DNA of 64,000 nt from Nitrososphaeria archaeon (GCA_029776065.1 JARVJP010000009.1:384514-448513); one strand, 5' to 3'; counted from the stretch's first letter, positions 43,032-51,606 are shown. A program made the numbers and translations. Notes: generated from the letters alone by a model not told the origin.

Positions 43032-44252
43032 TTGAATACTCCAACTGATAATCTTAACCCGATAGTTCCAAAGCTGCTAGGTGAAACTGCTTTTGTCTAT
43101 GTTGCGAAAGCTAAAGAGCTCTCAAAGCAAGGGCATAATGTAATATCGTTCGGAGTAGGACAGCCGGACCTTCCCACCTTTCAACACATAATCGAGGCAG
43201 CGAAGCAGGCTTTGGATGAGCACTACACTGGGTACACTGAAACTGCGGGAATACCAGAGTTAAGAGAAGGTATCGCTAACTACCTTAACCACACTTACTC
43301 TGCTGGCGTCAAACCCTCTGAGGTCATCGTCACGCCAGGGGCGAAGGGAGCGATCTTCTTAGGGATTTCATCTTATCTAATGCCAGGTGACGAAATCATC
43401 GTACCTGAACCAGCCTTTCCGGCATACTCCGAAGTAGCTAATTTTGTAGGTGCTAAGCCGGTCTTTGTTCCTCTAAAATGGTGCGGCCAAGAGAAAGGAT
43501 TTAGTCTCGACATTGAAAAGATTTATTCTTCAATAACCAAAAGAACTAAAATGATCGTAGTTAATAACCCTCAAAACCCAACTGGCGCTCTTTTCCCACC
43601 AAATGAAATTGAACGCCTGTACGAAATCGCGAAAGAACATCGCCTGATAATCTTAAGTGACGAAATTTATGACAACTTTATTTACCAGAAAGGGCGATTT
43701 AAAAGCTTCTTAACAGAAGGCGATTGGAAAGACTTTGTCATATTAATCAACGGTTTCAGTAAAACCTTCTCAATGACGGGCTGGCGCCTAGGATACTTGG
43801 TTCTAAAAGAAGATATAGTCCAAAAACTCTCTAGATTTGCTGTCAACATTTACTCCTGTCCAACCAGTTTTGCTCAAAAAGCAGCTGTAAAAGCCATAAC
43901 AGGCACTTGGGAACCGGTGAAGGAGATGATTACACTCTTCCAAAGGCGTAGAGACTTAATGGTGAAACAGCTAAGAAAGATACCAGGATTTGAAGTATGG
44001 CCTAGCGGTGGAGCTTTTTACCTTTTCCCAAATGTATCTAGGTTTTTGAAAGAGTCAAATCTAACTACTGAACAATTCGTCGAATACCTTTTGTATAAAC
44101 ACTATGTTGTGGTAATGCCTGGTTCTGTTTTCCCTAAAAGCGCAGGGCAAGATTTTCTAAGATTCTCCTTTGCCTCTAGTGAGGAGGCGATTCAAGAAGG
44201 TTGTGAGAGAATAAGCAAAGCTGTGAACGAGCTGCTTGAAAAGAAAAGTTAG
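43032..44252 (+). CDS. Class I aminotransferase (aspartate aminotransferase-like)
   Basis: PLP enzyme of fold type I, 406 residues. Signatures: VISFGVGQPDLPTF, EHYTGYTETAGIPELREGIANYL, VTPGAKGAIFLGISSYLMPGDEIIVPEPAFPAY, NNPQNPTGALFPPNEIERL, ILSDEIYDNFIY, the PLP lysine in GFSKTFSMTGWRLGYLV and a C-terminal arginine in DFLRFSFASSEE. Probably aspartate or broad-specificity amino acid aminotransferase. TTG 43032 start; TATA-like ACTTTAAAAC (42996-43005) and TTATAAAA (43011-43018) upstream suggest a leaderless transcript. Confidence 0.93.
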   Translation: MNTPTDNLNPIVPKLLGETAFVYVAKAKELSKQGHNVISFGVGQPDLPTFQHIIEAAKQALDEHYTGYTETAGIPELREGIANYLNHTYSAGVKPSEVIVTPGAKGAIFLGISSYLMPGDEIIVPEPAFPAYSEVANFVGAKPVFVPLKWCGQEKGFSLDIEKIYSSITKRTKMIVVNNPQNPTGALFPPNEIERLYEIAKEHRLIILSDEIYDNFIYQKGRFKSFLTEGDWKDFVILINGFSKTFSMTGWRLGYLVLKEDIVQKLSRFAVNIYSCPTSFAQKAAVKAITGTWEPVKEMITLFQRRRDLMVKQLRKIPGFEVWPSGGAFYLFPNVSRFLKESNLTTEQFVEYLLYKHYVVVMPGSVFPKSAGQDFLRFSFASSEEAIQEGCERISKAVNELLEKKS

Positions 44253-44276
44253 TGTTATTGATGGTGGTTAAACCTA

Positions 44277-45269
44277 TTGACAGATACAATAATAGGAGGA
44301 ATTCTTTGCGGAGGTCTTGGTAAAAGGCTAAGACCGATAACAGACTCTATCCCTAAATCATTGATTGAAATTAAAGAAGGCTATTCTATTTTAGATAGAC
44401 AGATTTTCCAAATGAAACACGCTGGAATTCAGAAGTTATACCTTTTAGCAGGTTACCTGCATGAAAAGATCAAAGAGAGGTATGGGAATAGTTGGGATGG
44501 GGTTGACATAGACTACTTGATTGAAGAAAAGCCGAGTGGTACACTTTTTGCGATAAACAGTCTTATAAAGGCTGTTGAAGCGGAAGGTTACCTTATCATG
44601 AATGGTGACATTGTAACCGATATCAACATAAAGCAGATGATCGAACAAAGTGTCAAAGGAACTGTTACTATTGCTGTAACGAAGTTAGTGTCCCCATACG
44701 GGATCGTTGAACTATCTAATGGCAAGATAATTGGTTTTAAAGAGAAACCAACCCTGCCTTATTACATAAATGCCGGTATATATTTGATACATCCCGATCT
44801 TAGGAACGATTTTGTTGTATACGAAGAAGGTGCTGTCGAGAAGGTGGTCTTCCCTTTACTAGCAAAGAAAGGTCTTCTTAACTACTACTTGGAGGAGGGC
44901 ACGTTCTGGCAATCAGTGGATTCCCAGAAAGACTTAGAGAACGTGCGTAAGGAGTTTATGAATAGAGTTGACAAGCCGTGGGGGTATGAAAAGACAATCG
45001 CTGTTACAGATAAATACATCACAACCCAATTATATTTGATGAGAGGATGCTGGATCCCAAAGCATTATCATAAGCAAAAAGACGAGACTATACACATCTT
45101 ATCTGGGGAGGGAGACATTTACTTGGAGGAGGATAGAGTCAGAGTTAGCGAGGGTGATGTCGTGCATATAATGCCTGGAAAGAGGCATAAGATATTCTCA
45201 AGAGAGCCATTGACCATGTTATGCTACTCTACCCCGCTTCCTCAAGATTATATGCCAAGTTCGGACTGA
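44277..45269 (+). CDS. Sugar-1-phosphate nucleotidyltransferase fused to a cupin
   Basis: 330-residue two-domain enzyme. Residues 1-225: nucleotidyltransferase with GGILCGGLGKRLRPITDSIPKSLIEI, VDYLIEEKPSGTLFAI-like loop, LIMNGDIVTDI metal site and FKEKPTLPYYINAGIYLIHP, ending FWQSVDSQKDLENV. Residues 230-325: cupin with WGYEKTIAV, GCWIPKHYHKQKDETIHILSGEGDIYLEEDRVRVSEGDVVHIMPGKRHKIFS, similar to the phosphomannose-isomerase domain of type II mannose-1-phosphate guanylyltransferases. Hence GDP-mannose supply is a reasonable guess, not proven. Probably cotranscribed with the aminotransferase 24 bases upstream. Confidence 0.85.
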   Translation: MTDTIIGGILCGGLGKRLRPITDSIPKSLIEIKEGYSILDRQIFQMKHAGIQKLYLLAGYLHEKIKERYGNSWDGVDIDYLIEEKPSGTLFAINSLIKAVEAEGYLIMNGDIVTDINIKQMIEQSVKGTVTIAVTKLVSPYGIVELSNGKIIGFKEKPTLPYYINAGIYLIHPDLRNDFVVYEEGAVEKVVFPLLAKKGLLNYYLEEGTFWQSVDSQKDLENVRKEFMNRVDKPWGYEKTIAVTDKYITTQLYLMRGCWIPKHYHKQKDETIHILSGEGDIYLEEDRVRVSEGDVVHIMPGKRHKIFSREPLTMLCYSTPLPQDYMPSSD

Positions 45270-45332
45270 GCCTCTATTTAACACTACATGGTTAATCCTT
45301 ATAAACTTAAGAAGTCTTATTTATGAAATAGG

Positions 45333-45956
45333 ATGTCGCTGAGGAAGACCTTAGAAGATCTTGCTGCAAAAAGATACATCGGTCCAACAGAGGCATTTGA
45401 TTTTATACATATAGCCCTCTTAATTTACTATCTTGGAGAAAGCGCTCCTAAAAGTAGATCTGAACTATCAAAATTTCTAGGACTAGGCGAAGGTTCTATT
45501 AGAACAATCCTAAAAAGGTTGAAGTCAAAAGCCATGATCAAGATAACACGTGATGGCGTTGTCTTAGATAACAATGGAGTAAACTTATACAAAGAGCTAA
45601 AAAACGTCTTTCCTACACTTGTTAGTGGTTCATTTGGGTGCTTTTCTCTTGACCAATTTAGCGCTATAGTTCAAATCCGATCAGCTAAGAATAAAGTGAT
45701 AAAGGGTTTAGAACAAAGAGATGAAGCAATAAAATATGGCGCAAAGGCCGCAATAACCTTGGTATATAAAGAAAAATGCTTCAGATTTCCTGATGCAAAC
45801 GAAGGTTATGACATTTGTTATCCCCTAGAAACTTGGAGCAAAATCCTAAATGCTGTAACACCGGATGAGGGTGACGTCGTTATAATATGCAGTGCTGATA
45901 GCTCATATAACGCCTTAAGGAGTTGTATTGCGGCGGCTTTGACCCTTAGTTTATAA
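45333..45956 (+). CDS. Winged-helix DUF4443-like protein
   Basis: 207 residues. N-terminal winged helix (about 20-85: FDFIHIALLIYYLGESAPKSRSELSKFLGLGEGSIRTILKRLKSKAMIKITRDGVVLDNNG) followed by a C-terminal domain with the segment QRDEAIKYGAKAAITLVYKEKCFRFPDA and VVIICSADSSYNALRSCIAAALTL, matching archaeal DUF4443 proteins of unknown role. Could be a ligand-binding transcription regulator. CCTTATAAACT at 45297-45306 is the promoter, about 28 bases before ATG, so the message is nearly leaderless. Confidence 0.72.
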   Translation: MSLRKTLEDLAAKRYIGPTEAFDFIHIALLIYYLGESAPKSRSELSKFLGLGEGSIRTILKRLKSKAMIKITRDGVVLDNNGVNLYKELKNVFPTLVSGSFGCFSLDQFSAIVQIRSAKNKVIKGLEQRDEAIKYGAKAAITLVYKEKCFRFPDANEGYDICYPLETWSKILNAVTPDEGDVVIICSADSSYNALRSCIAAALTLSL

Positions 45957-46001
45957 ACTATCTTTAAATCCCCCAATCTCCCCCCTTTATAACATTAGAT
46001 C

Positions 46002-47357
46002 TTGATGAGCCAATCTGAAAAACTAAGACCTCTGAAGCTATCTTTCTATGCAATAGTTTCAGTTATAATTTTTGAATTTATCGGAGGAATTCTAGCTAAC
46101 AGTCTCGCCGTTCTAAGTGACGCAGTACATGCCTCACTTGATGCGATAACAACCTTCTGGCTTTTCTACACCACAAAATTGTCTATGAAACCCCCTGATG
46201 AAGAACACACTTATGGCCATGGCAAAATTGAGACCTTGGGTAGTATGTTCGGAGGATTATCTCTCCTTGTTGTGAGCGCTTTACTTTTTTATGAATCGGT
46301 AAACAGGCTGTTTGGGGGTTCAATCATTTCAAGAGAGTTCACCTTTATCGCTATACTGTCCACTGTTTACACCTTGTGCATAGACGTCTTCAGAATGAAG
46401 CTTTTAAGGGGAATCAGTAAGTTTTCTATCTCAGCTAAAGCCAACTATCTGCACGCGATCGCTGACTTCTCATCCACAATAATTGCTTTCTTAGGAGTGT
46501 CCGTAGCTTCTATGGGTTTACATATAGGTGACACACTATCTTCCCTTGTACTCTGCTGCTTTATAGCCTTCCTCAGCTTGAGGCTTGTCTATAACACATC
46601 ATTGGAACTGAGTGATATCGCACCAGCCAAAGAATACAAAGCTGTAAAATCCATCTTAAAAAATGTGGATGGTTTAAAGGGGTTTAAATCTCTTAGAATG
46701 AGGAAGGTTGGGGCAAAGTACTTCATCGACGTCACAATATTGTTATCGTCAAAAATCAATATAGAAGGGGCACATAGTATAGCGTCTACTGTAGAAGAGA
46801 AGATTAGAGATTTGATAAAAGACTCAAGTATAACCATACACTATGAACCTTTAGAAGAAGAACTTCCATTTTCTGAGAAGATCGAGAAGATTGTTAAAAA
46901 GAACAAAGGAGTAAGCGGTGTCCATCAGATAGTCTCAACAAAAACAGAGGAAGGAATCTTTCTTACTCTACATATAGAAGTAGACCCAACACTTACCTTA
47001 GCACAAGCACATCAGATTACTGAAGGGATAGAAAGTGATATAAAAGAACTTTTCCCATATATTAAGAAGACGACTGTGCACATAGAGAGTTCGACTAATG
47101 CAGAGAACGGGAAAGTAGAGTATGGAGAGAAAGACCTTAATGTGGTTATGCAAATACTAAATGGCAACGCTAAAATCAAAAAGATCTCCTCTATCAATGT
47201 ATATGTGAGCAGAGGCAATAGGTATGTTGACATCAACTGTTCTTTTAATGGAAGTGAGACAGTAGAAGAAATTCACAGGGAAATAAGCGTTATTGAAAGC
47301 AAGATAAAAGCAGCTATCGGAGAATCGATTATAACCGTACACCCTGAGCCTATATGA
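46002..47357 (+). CDS. Cation diffusion facilitator (zinc/iron efflux) with three C-terminal dimerisation domains
   Basis: Proton-coupled metal exporter, about 450 residues. Six membrane helices occupy residues 1-205; the two metal motifs are in helix 2 (LSDAVHASLDAITTF, HxxxD) and helix 5 (HAIADFSSTIIAF, HxxxD), the zinc-type pairing, plus HGKIE between helices 2 and 3. The cytosolic tail is unusually long: three successive ZT_dimer-like ferredoxin folds (about 210-285, 290-365, 375-450), each beginning with an xILxNxxx/IVKK...GV segment and ending TIHYEPL, TVHIES, TVHPEPI. Most CDF proteins have one. TTG 46002 or ATG 46005. Confidence 0.9.
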   Translation: MMSQSEKLRPLKLSFYAIVSVIIFEFIGGILANSLAVLSDAVHASLDAITTFWLFYTTKLSMKPPDEEHTYGHGKIETLGSMFGGLSLLVVSALLFYESVNRLFGGSIISREFTFIAILSTVYTLCIDVFRMKLLRGISKFSISAKANYLHAIADFSSTIIAFLGVSVASMGLHIGDTLSSLVLCCFIAFLSLRLVYNTSLELSDIAPAKEYKAVKSILKNVDGLKGFKSLRMRKVGAKYFIDVTILLSSKINIEGAHSIASTVEEKIRDLIKDSSITIHYEPLEEELPFSEKIEKIVKKNKGVSGVHQIVSTKTEEGIFLTLHIEVDPTLTLAQAHQITEGIESDIKELFPYIKKTTVHIESSTNAENGKVEYGEKDLNVVMQILNGNAKIKKISSINVYVSRGNRYVDINCSFNGSETVEEIHREISVIESKIKAAIGESIITVHPEPI

Positions 47358-47416
47358 TATTCTGTGCTCTTTGTTCAAAGTAAAATTTATTTAGTTGGCT
47401 GGATAATCCAACCAGT

Positions 47417-47932
47417 ATGGAAAGTAAAACGAAAAAGATCGCCCTTATATCTATTCTCACTGCTACCGCAGTAGCCTCTAGGGTGATTTTAGCTCCACTA
47501 CCAAATATCAAGCCTGTTGGCTTCCTTTGTCTGCTTTCTGGAATAATTGGAGGTTCTGTTGTTGGTTTTCTAGTTGGCGTGCTTACAATGGTTGTTACCG
47601 ACGTCCTTTTATTTGGGGCAGGGCCTTGGACCTTTGTAACCTCGTTTTCTATGGGTATTATAGGTTTACTGGGTTCTGTTTTTGCAATGTTCAATAAAAC
47701 TCCTTCAAGATACAATCTTTTTGTATTCACATATTTCTCAATACTTTTTTACGACCTATTTACTTCAATCACTATGTCTTATGTGTTTGGTACACCTGTT
47801 ATAACTGCTATTGTTATGCTCTTTTTTCCTTCGCCTATTCCATTTGGTCCTGCACATGAGATTACCAACGCCCTTTTAGCCTCCTTTTTGGTGCCTGAAG
47901 TTTGTTCTAGAATTAGGAGGGATACACTATGA
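47417..47932 (+). CDS. ECF transporter substrate-binding (S) component
   Basis: Membrane protein of 171 residues with five to six helices, recognised by the N-terminal KKIALISILTATAVASRVILAPLPNIKPVGFLCLLSGIIGGSVVGFLVGVLTMVVTDVLLFGAGPWTFVTS pattern shared by vitamin-type S components (alanine-rich helix 1, GxxxGxxxG near helix 3). It partners with an EcfA-EcfT energising module not present in the window. The downstream DUF4430 gene overlaps it by four bases, and in other genomes this combination is linked with cobalamin-like cargo, so corrinoid uptake is inferred. Confidence 0.8.
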   Translation: MESKTKKIALISILTATAVASRVILAPLPNIKPVGFLCLLSGIIGGSVVGFLVGVLTMVVTDVLLFGAGPWTFVTSFSMGIIGLLGSVFAMFNKTPSRYNLFVFTYFSILFYDLFTSITMSYVFGTPVITAIVMLFFPSPIPFGPAHEITNALLASFLVPEVCSRIRRDTL

Positions 47933-48381
47933 ATTGGCTTAAGTTATCCGTTCTCCTTCTGATAATTGGGTTTAGTATTTCATCGTCTTATGCTGCGCTG
48001 TATTTTTATAATACTCAACAATTGGAAGAGGAGGTTAAGTATCTTAAGGCAGATGTTCAAAATCTTTCTAATAATGTTACAGTGGTGGTGCTTGTGAACT
48101 TTGGGAATGGTACCATTTCTGCGAAAGTAGTTCACTTCATTCTCAGCGTAGAGCTTTCTGCTTTTAATGTAACTCAGTTGGCGTTTGGCGATGAAATTAG
48201 TTATGAATATTATCCTGAATATGGTGATGTTGTTATTACTCGTATATTTGATGTGTCCAATGATATTAACTCTTCTTGCTTCTGGTCTTTGTATATTAAT
48301 GGCCTGCCTTCTGCGGCTGGGGCTTTAAAGTCTTTGGTTTTTAACGACTATATTGTTGAGTGGAGATATCAAAAGTTTTAA
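47929..48381 (+). CDS. Membrane-anchored DUF4430 protein (transcobalamin C-terminal-like)
   Basis: 150 residues. An N-terminal hydrophobic segment (LSVLLLIIGFSISSSYAALYF, residues 6-26) acts as a signal or anchor, followed by a coiled-coil (TQQLEEEVKYLKADVQNLSNN) and a DUF4430 domain (about residues 50-150), whose signature is FWSLYINGLPSAAGALKSLVFNDYIVEWRYQ. DUF4430 resembles the beta-domain of transcobalamin/intrinsic factor. The ATG overlaps the S-component stop (ATGA), so the two are made together; it may capture a ligand outside the membrane. No cysteine lipobox is seen. Confidence 0.75.
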   Translation: MNWLKLSVLLLIIGFSISSSYAALYFYNTQQLEEEVKYLKADVQNLSNNVTVVVLVNFGNGTISAKVVHFILSVELSAFNVTQLAFGDEISYEYYPEYGDVVITRIFDVSNDINSSCFWSLYINGLPSAAGALKSLVFNDYIVEWRYQKF

Positions 48382-48452
48382 CATAATGTGTTGTTTTAAT
48401 AAAAAACTATTTAATAAGGGGTAATTTAGGGAGTTTGTAAGGCAAGTGTGAC

Positions 48453-48971
48453 ATGTCATCTACAGAATTTAAGCATGTAGTCCGGTTAGGTGGTAAGGAC
48501 CTAGATGGTAAGAAGAAGGTATTGGCTGCTTTGGCGGACATAAAGGGAATTGGTTTTAATACTGCAAATGTAATTTTGAATAAACTGAACCTTGATCCGA
48601 ATATTAGAATTGGTTCTATTTCGGAGGCTGATTTAAGTAGGATCGATGATTTTGTAAAGAACTTCCAAACCAAGGTAGAATTTCCATACCTCCTTAATAG
48701 GAGGAAGGATCCGACGTCGGGGTCGAACATTCACCTCATAGGTTCTGATTTAGACTTCATAATCAAAGACGATATACGTCGGGAAAGGGAGATGATGAGT
48801 TGGAGGGGTGTAAGGCACTCTTTAGGGCTTAAGGTTAGAGGGCAGAGGACGAGGACAACGGGAAGAAAAGGATTGACCGTTGGTGTAAGAAAGGGTGTTG
48901 CTAGGGCAGGTGCACCGGGCCAACAAGCCCCCGCCCCATCTCCTGCTCCATCAGAAGGCGCAAAGAAGTAA
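48453..48971 (+). CDS. rps13: 30S ribosomal protein S13 (uS13)
   Basis: Head protein contacting P-site tRNA, 172 residues: EFKHVVRLGGKDLDGKKKVLAALADIKGIGFNTANVILNKL and WRGVRHSLGLKVRGQRTRTTGRKGLTVGVRKGVARAG. A C-terminal Ala/Pro-rich tail (APGQQAPAPSPAPSEGAKK) extends beyond the core of the family. CTATTTAATAA at 48408-48418 is the likely promoter. It is separated from rps4 by 86 bases. Confidence 0.96.
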   Translation: MSSTEFKHVVRLGGKDLDGKKKVLAALADIKGIGFNTANVILNKLNLDPNIRIGSISEADLSRIDDFVKNFQTKVEFPYLLNRRKDPTSGSNIHLIGSDLDFIIKDDIRREREMMSWRGVRHSLGLKVRGQRTRTTGRKGLTVGVRKGVARAGAPGQQAPAPSPAPSEGAKK

Positions 48972-49001
48972 TGGTGTTCCGTTTTATGTCTTTAGGGCAA
49001 A

Positions 49002-49012
49002 CTTTTATAACT
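49002..49012 (+). promoter_or_regulatory. TATA-like promoter of the rps4-rps11-rpoD operon
   Basis: CTTTTATAACT lies in the 86-base gap between rps13 and rps4, about 45-55 bases before the rps4 ATG at 49058; predicted transcription start near 49030-49035 gives a short leader with AGGGGA. Confidence 0.5.
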
Positions 49013-49057
49013 AGATCACATAGTATGCGGGCGCAGGTGTGCTTTTAGGGGATTGTT

Positions 49058-49573
49058 ATGGGCGATCCTAAGAAACCTAGGAAGAAGTATAGTACTTCCC
49101 GAATGCCTTGGAGAAGTGATATTCTAGTAGCAGAACTTCAGTTACTAGGCACTTATTGCTTAAGGAATAAACGTGAACTTTGGAAGGCTAAAACGTTTCT
49201 CTCTAATTTAAGAGGACAGGCAAGGCTTCTTTTAGCTATGCCTGAATCTGAACGTAAAGTGAAGGAGAAGGCTCTTTTGAACAAGTTGGCAAAGTACGCT
49301 TTAATAGATGAGTCATCATCTCTTGATGATGTTCTGAGCCTGACTGTTGAAGACATTTTAGAAAGGAGGCTTCAGACGGTGGTGTGGAGGAAGGGTTTAG
49401 CGAAGACTCCGAGTCAGGCTAGGCAGTTCATTGTTCATGGGCATATAGCTGTAGGGGATCAGATCATTAGGCGCCCAGGTGTTCTTGTTAAGAGGGATGA
49501 AGAAAACCTTGTACGTCTTAGGGAGGGGAGCAAGATAAAGGTTGTTGTACATCAAAAGGGAAGTGGTGAGTGA
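49058..49573 (+). CDS. rps4: 30S ribosomal protein S4 (uS4)
   Basis: Primary 16S-binding protein, 171 residues, archaeal/eukaryotic S9-type: [58 protein letters not shown] and an S4 domain ([47 protein letters not shown]). The stop overlaps rps11. Confidence 0.97.
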   Translation: MGDPKKPRKKYSTSRMPWRSDILVAELQLLGTYCLRNKRELWKAKTFLSNLRGQARLLLAMPESERKVKEKALLNKLAKYALIDESSSLDDVLSLTVEDILERRLQTVVWRKGLAKTPSQARQFIVHGHIAVGDQIIRRPGVLVKRDEENLVRLREGSKIKVVVHQKGSGE

Positions 49574-49980
49574 TGTCGAAGACCGAGGGTGTGCAAGAAG
49601 AGAAGTGGGCCGTGGTTCACATCTATAGTTCGTATAACAATACTATAATTCATTTCACAGACCTCTCAGGTGCTGAAACCATCGCGTTCAGTTCGGGTGG
49701 AAGGCATGTCAAGGCTGACCGTTTTGAGTCTTCACCTTATGCTGCGATAAAGTCTGCGATGGCTACAGCGGAGGAGGCTAAAAATAAGGGTATTACCTCG
49801 ATAATTATCAAGGTTAGAGCTGTTGGTGGTACTGGGCCTAGGGTTCCAGGTCCTGGCTTGAACGCTGCTCTTCGAGCTTTGGCGAGGGCTGGATTCAAGA
49901 TCGCGCGTATTGAAGATGTTACTCCACTGCCTCATGATACTACCAGAAAGGCGGGTGGGAGGAGGGGTAGGAGAGCTTAG
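49573..49980 (+). CDS. rps11: 30S ribosomal protein S11 (uS11)
   Basis: Platform protein, 135 residues: [126 protein letters not shown] 49573 overlaps the S4 stop (ATGA). Confidence 0.97.
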   Translation: MSKTEGVQEEKWAVVHIYSSYNNTIIHFTDLSGAETIAFSSGGRHVKADRFESSPYAAIKSAMATAEEAKNKGITSIIIKVRAVGGTGPRVPGPGLNAALRALARAGFKIARIEDVTPLPHDTTRKAGGRRGRRA

Positions 49981-50811
49981 ATGCCGGTTCAAGTGCTTGA
50001 AGAGTCTTATGAAAAAGTTACTGTAGTATTTGAAGGCTTTCCTAGAGTGTATGTTAACTCCATAAGGCGTGCCTCCATGTCCTTAGTTCCCGTGATGGCT
50101 ATCGATGATGTAGTGATTTTGGAGAATACATCTTCCTTTTACGATGAGGTTATAGCGCACCGTCTAGGCTTAATCCCGTTGAAGACGCCCCTTGAGAAGT
50201 ATCTTATACCATCAGAATGTGATTGTAAGAGTGCTTTAGGGTGCCCAAAATGTAGAGTTCTATTTGTGCTTGACGCAGAGGCAACAGATAAGGTTAGGGA
50301 TGTCCTTTCAGCTGAATTGGTGTCGGAGGATGAAGAAGTCAAACCTGTCTCACCGAATATTCCCATCATTAAGCTTGCTCCAGGCCAGAAGATAAAGCTT
50401 GAGGCTTACGCTAAGCTTGGTAGAGGGAAGTCTCATTCTAAGTGGCAGGCGACTTCAGCTGCTGTTTTGAGGTCGTACCCCTTGGTAGCTTTGAATGAAA
50501 GCTGCAATAATTGTGGAATGTGTGTTAGTGCGTGTACTAAAGACGTGTTTTCTATACGTAATGGTAAGTTGAAGGTTGATAACCCTCTTAACTGTAATTT
50601 GTGTTTTGAATGTTTAGAATCTTGTCAGGCTGAACCAAAGGGGATAAATGTTAAAGAAGATGAAGATAAATTCATCTTAACCATTGAGAGCTCTGGAGGT
50701 ATGGCTGCCAGAGAAATTTTGGTCCAAGCAGTTAAAGAAGTCATTAAATTGGTTGATGATGTTATTGACAAGTTCTCAGGTGAGGTGTTACCTGTTGAGA
50801 AAGAAAAGTGA
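49981..50811 (+). CDS. rpoD: DNA-directed RNA polymerase subunit D with two [4Fe-4S] motifs
   Basis: Archaeal counterpart of alpha/Rpb3, heterodimerising with RpoL for polymerase assembly; 276 residues. The dimerisation core has NSIRRASMSLVPVMAIDDVVI and HRLGLIPLKTPLEKY. A ferredoxin-like insert carries Cys175, 178, 181, 185 (CNNCGMCVSAC) and Cys205, 208, 211, 215 (CNLCFECLESC), i.e. two complete C-x2-C-x2-C-x3-C motifs. In other archaea this insert holds two, one or no clusters. A further cysteine pair CDCKSALGCPKC (about residues 80-91) is the usual D-subunit site. Follows rps11 directly. Confidence 0.97.
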   Translation: MPVQVLEESYEKVTVVFEGFPRVYVNSIRRASMSLVPVMAIDDVVILENTSSFYDEVIAHRLGLIPLKTPLEKYLIPSECDCKSALGCPKCRVLFVLDAEATDKVRDVLSAELVSEDEEVKPVSPNIPIIKLAPGQKIKLEAYAKLGRGKSHSKWQATSAAVLRSYPLVALNESCNNCGMCVSACTKDVFSIRNGKLKVDNPLNCNLCFECLESCQAEPKGINVKEDEDKFILTIESSGGMAAREILVQAVKEVIKLVDDVIDKFSGEVLPVEKEK

Positions 50812-51157
50812 AAAACCAATCTTAAAAGAAACTATTGACGTCTTAAAGAAGGTTGGCAAAGAAGGGGACAATCCCATCTGGAGCGCTGTGCTGAAAAAGA
50901 TTTCTTCTTCTAGGTCTAGGGTGCCTGTGGTAAATGTTGGGAAAGTTTCCAAGCTCACAAAAAAGAACGACGTTGTTTTGGTCCCTGGCAAGCTTTTAGG
51001 AGGTGGTCTAATAGACCACTCTGTTAAAGTAGGCGCTCTCTCTGCTTCGAGAAGTGCTGTTGAAAAGATTACTGCTGCAGGTGGTTCGGTTACGAGCCTG
51101 ATCGATTTGGTGGAGCAGAACCCTGAGGGCTCTGGGATAATAGTTATTGGTGGATGA
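50795..51157 (+). CDS. rpl18e: 50S ribosomal protein L18e
   Basis: Archaeal/eukaryotic protein related to bacterial L15, 120 residues: KPILKETIDVLKKVGKEGDNPIWSAVLKKISSSRSRVPVVNVGKVSKLTKKNDVVLVPGKLLGGGLIDHSVKVGALSASRSA. TTG 50795 is chosen because GGTGAGG is about nine bases upstream and the length matches the family; it overlaps the rpoD end by 17 bases. The in-frame region upstream of it is just rpoD in another frame. Confidence 0.93.
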   Translation: MRKKSEKPILKETIDVLKKVGKEGDNPIWSAVLKKISSSRSRVPVVNVGKVSKLTKKNDVVLVPGKLLGGGLIDHSVKVGALSASRSAVEKITAAGGSVTSLIDLVEQNPEGSGIIVIGG

Positions 51158-51606
51158 TCATGTCTGAAAAGAAGTTGATTATAGTTGATGGTACAAACCA
51201 TCTGCTCGGGAGACTGGCTTCCTATGTTTCAAAGCTTCTGCTTCAAGGTAATAAAGTTATCATAGTTAATGCGGAGAAGATTTTGGTTTCAGGTGATAGG
51301 AGAAGGAGTCTGCAAGAGTACTTGGAAAGGCAGAAGTTAAAGAGCAGGGTTAATCCTATTTATGGGCCGTATCATGCTAAAAGACCTGAAAACATTGTTT
51401 CAAAAACTGTGAGAGGTATGTTGCCTATGCGGAAAAGCAAGGGTGTTATAGCGTATGACCGTTTAAGGGTATACGTCGGCGTGCCAAAAGAATTTGAAGG
51501 CACTGAAAAGACCAGCTTCCCTAGTGCAATGGCGAGAAAGCCAACTTCATTTTATATTGATGTAGGCGAAATATCAAGGACCCTTGGAAGGGAGGTGGCT
51601 GGGTAA
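51154..51606 (+). CDS. rpl13: 50S ribosomal protein L13 (uL13)
   Basis: Early-assembly protein, 150 residues: LIIVDGTNHLLGRLASYVSKLLLQGNKVIIVNAEKILVSGDRRRSLQEYLERQKLKSRVNPIYGPYHAKRPENIVSKTVRGMLPMRKSKG. ATG 51154 or 51160. Confidence 0.96.
   Translation: MIMSEKKLIIVDGTNHLLGRLASYVSKLLLQGNKVIIVNAEKILVSGDRRRSLQEYLERQKLKSRVNPIYGPYHAKRPENIVSKTVRGMLPMRKSKGVIAYDRLRVYVGVPKEFEGTEKTSFPSAMARKPTSFYIDVGEISRTLGREVAG

Noticed and set aside
50684..50794. Upstream extension of L18e
   Set aside because: Lies entirely in the rpoD coding region; TTG 50795 has a good ribosome site and gives normal L18e length.
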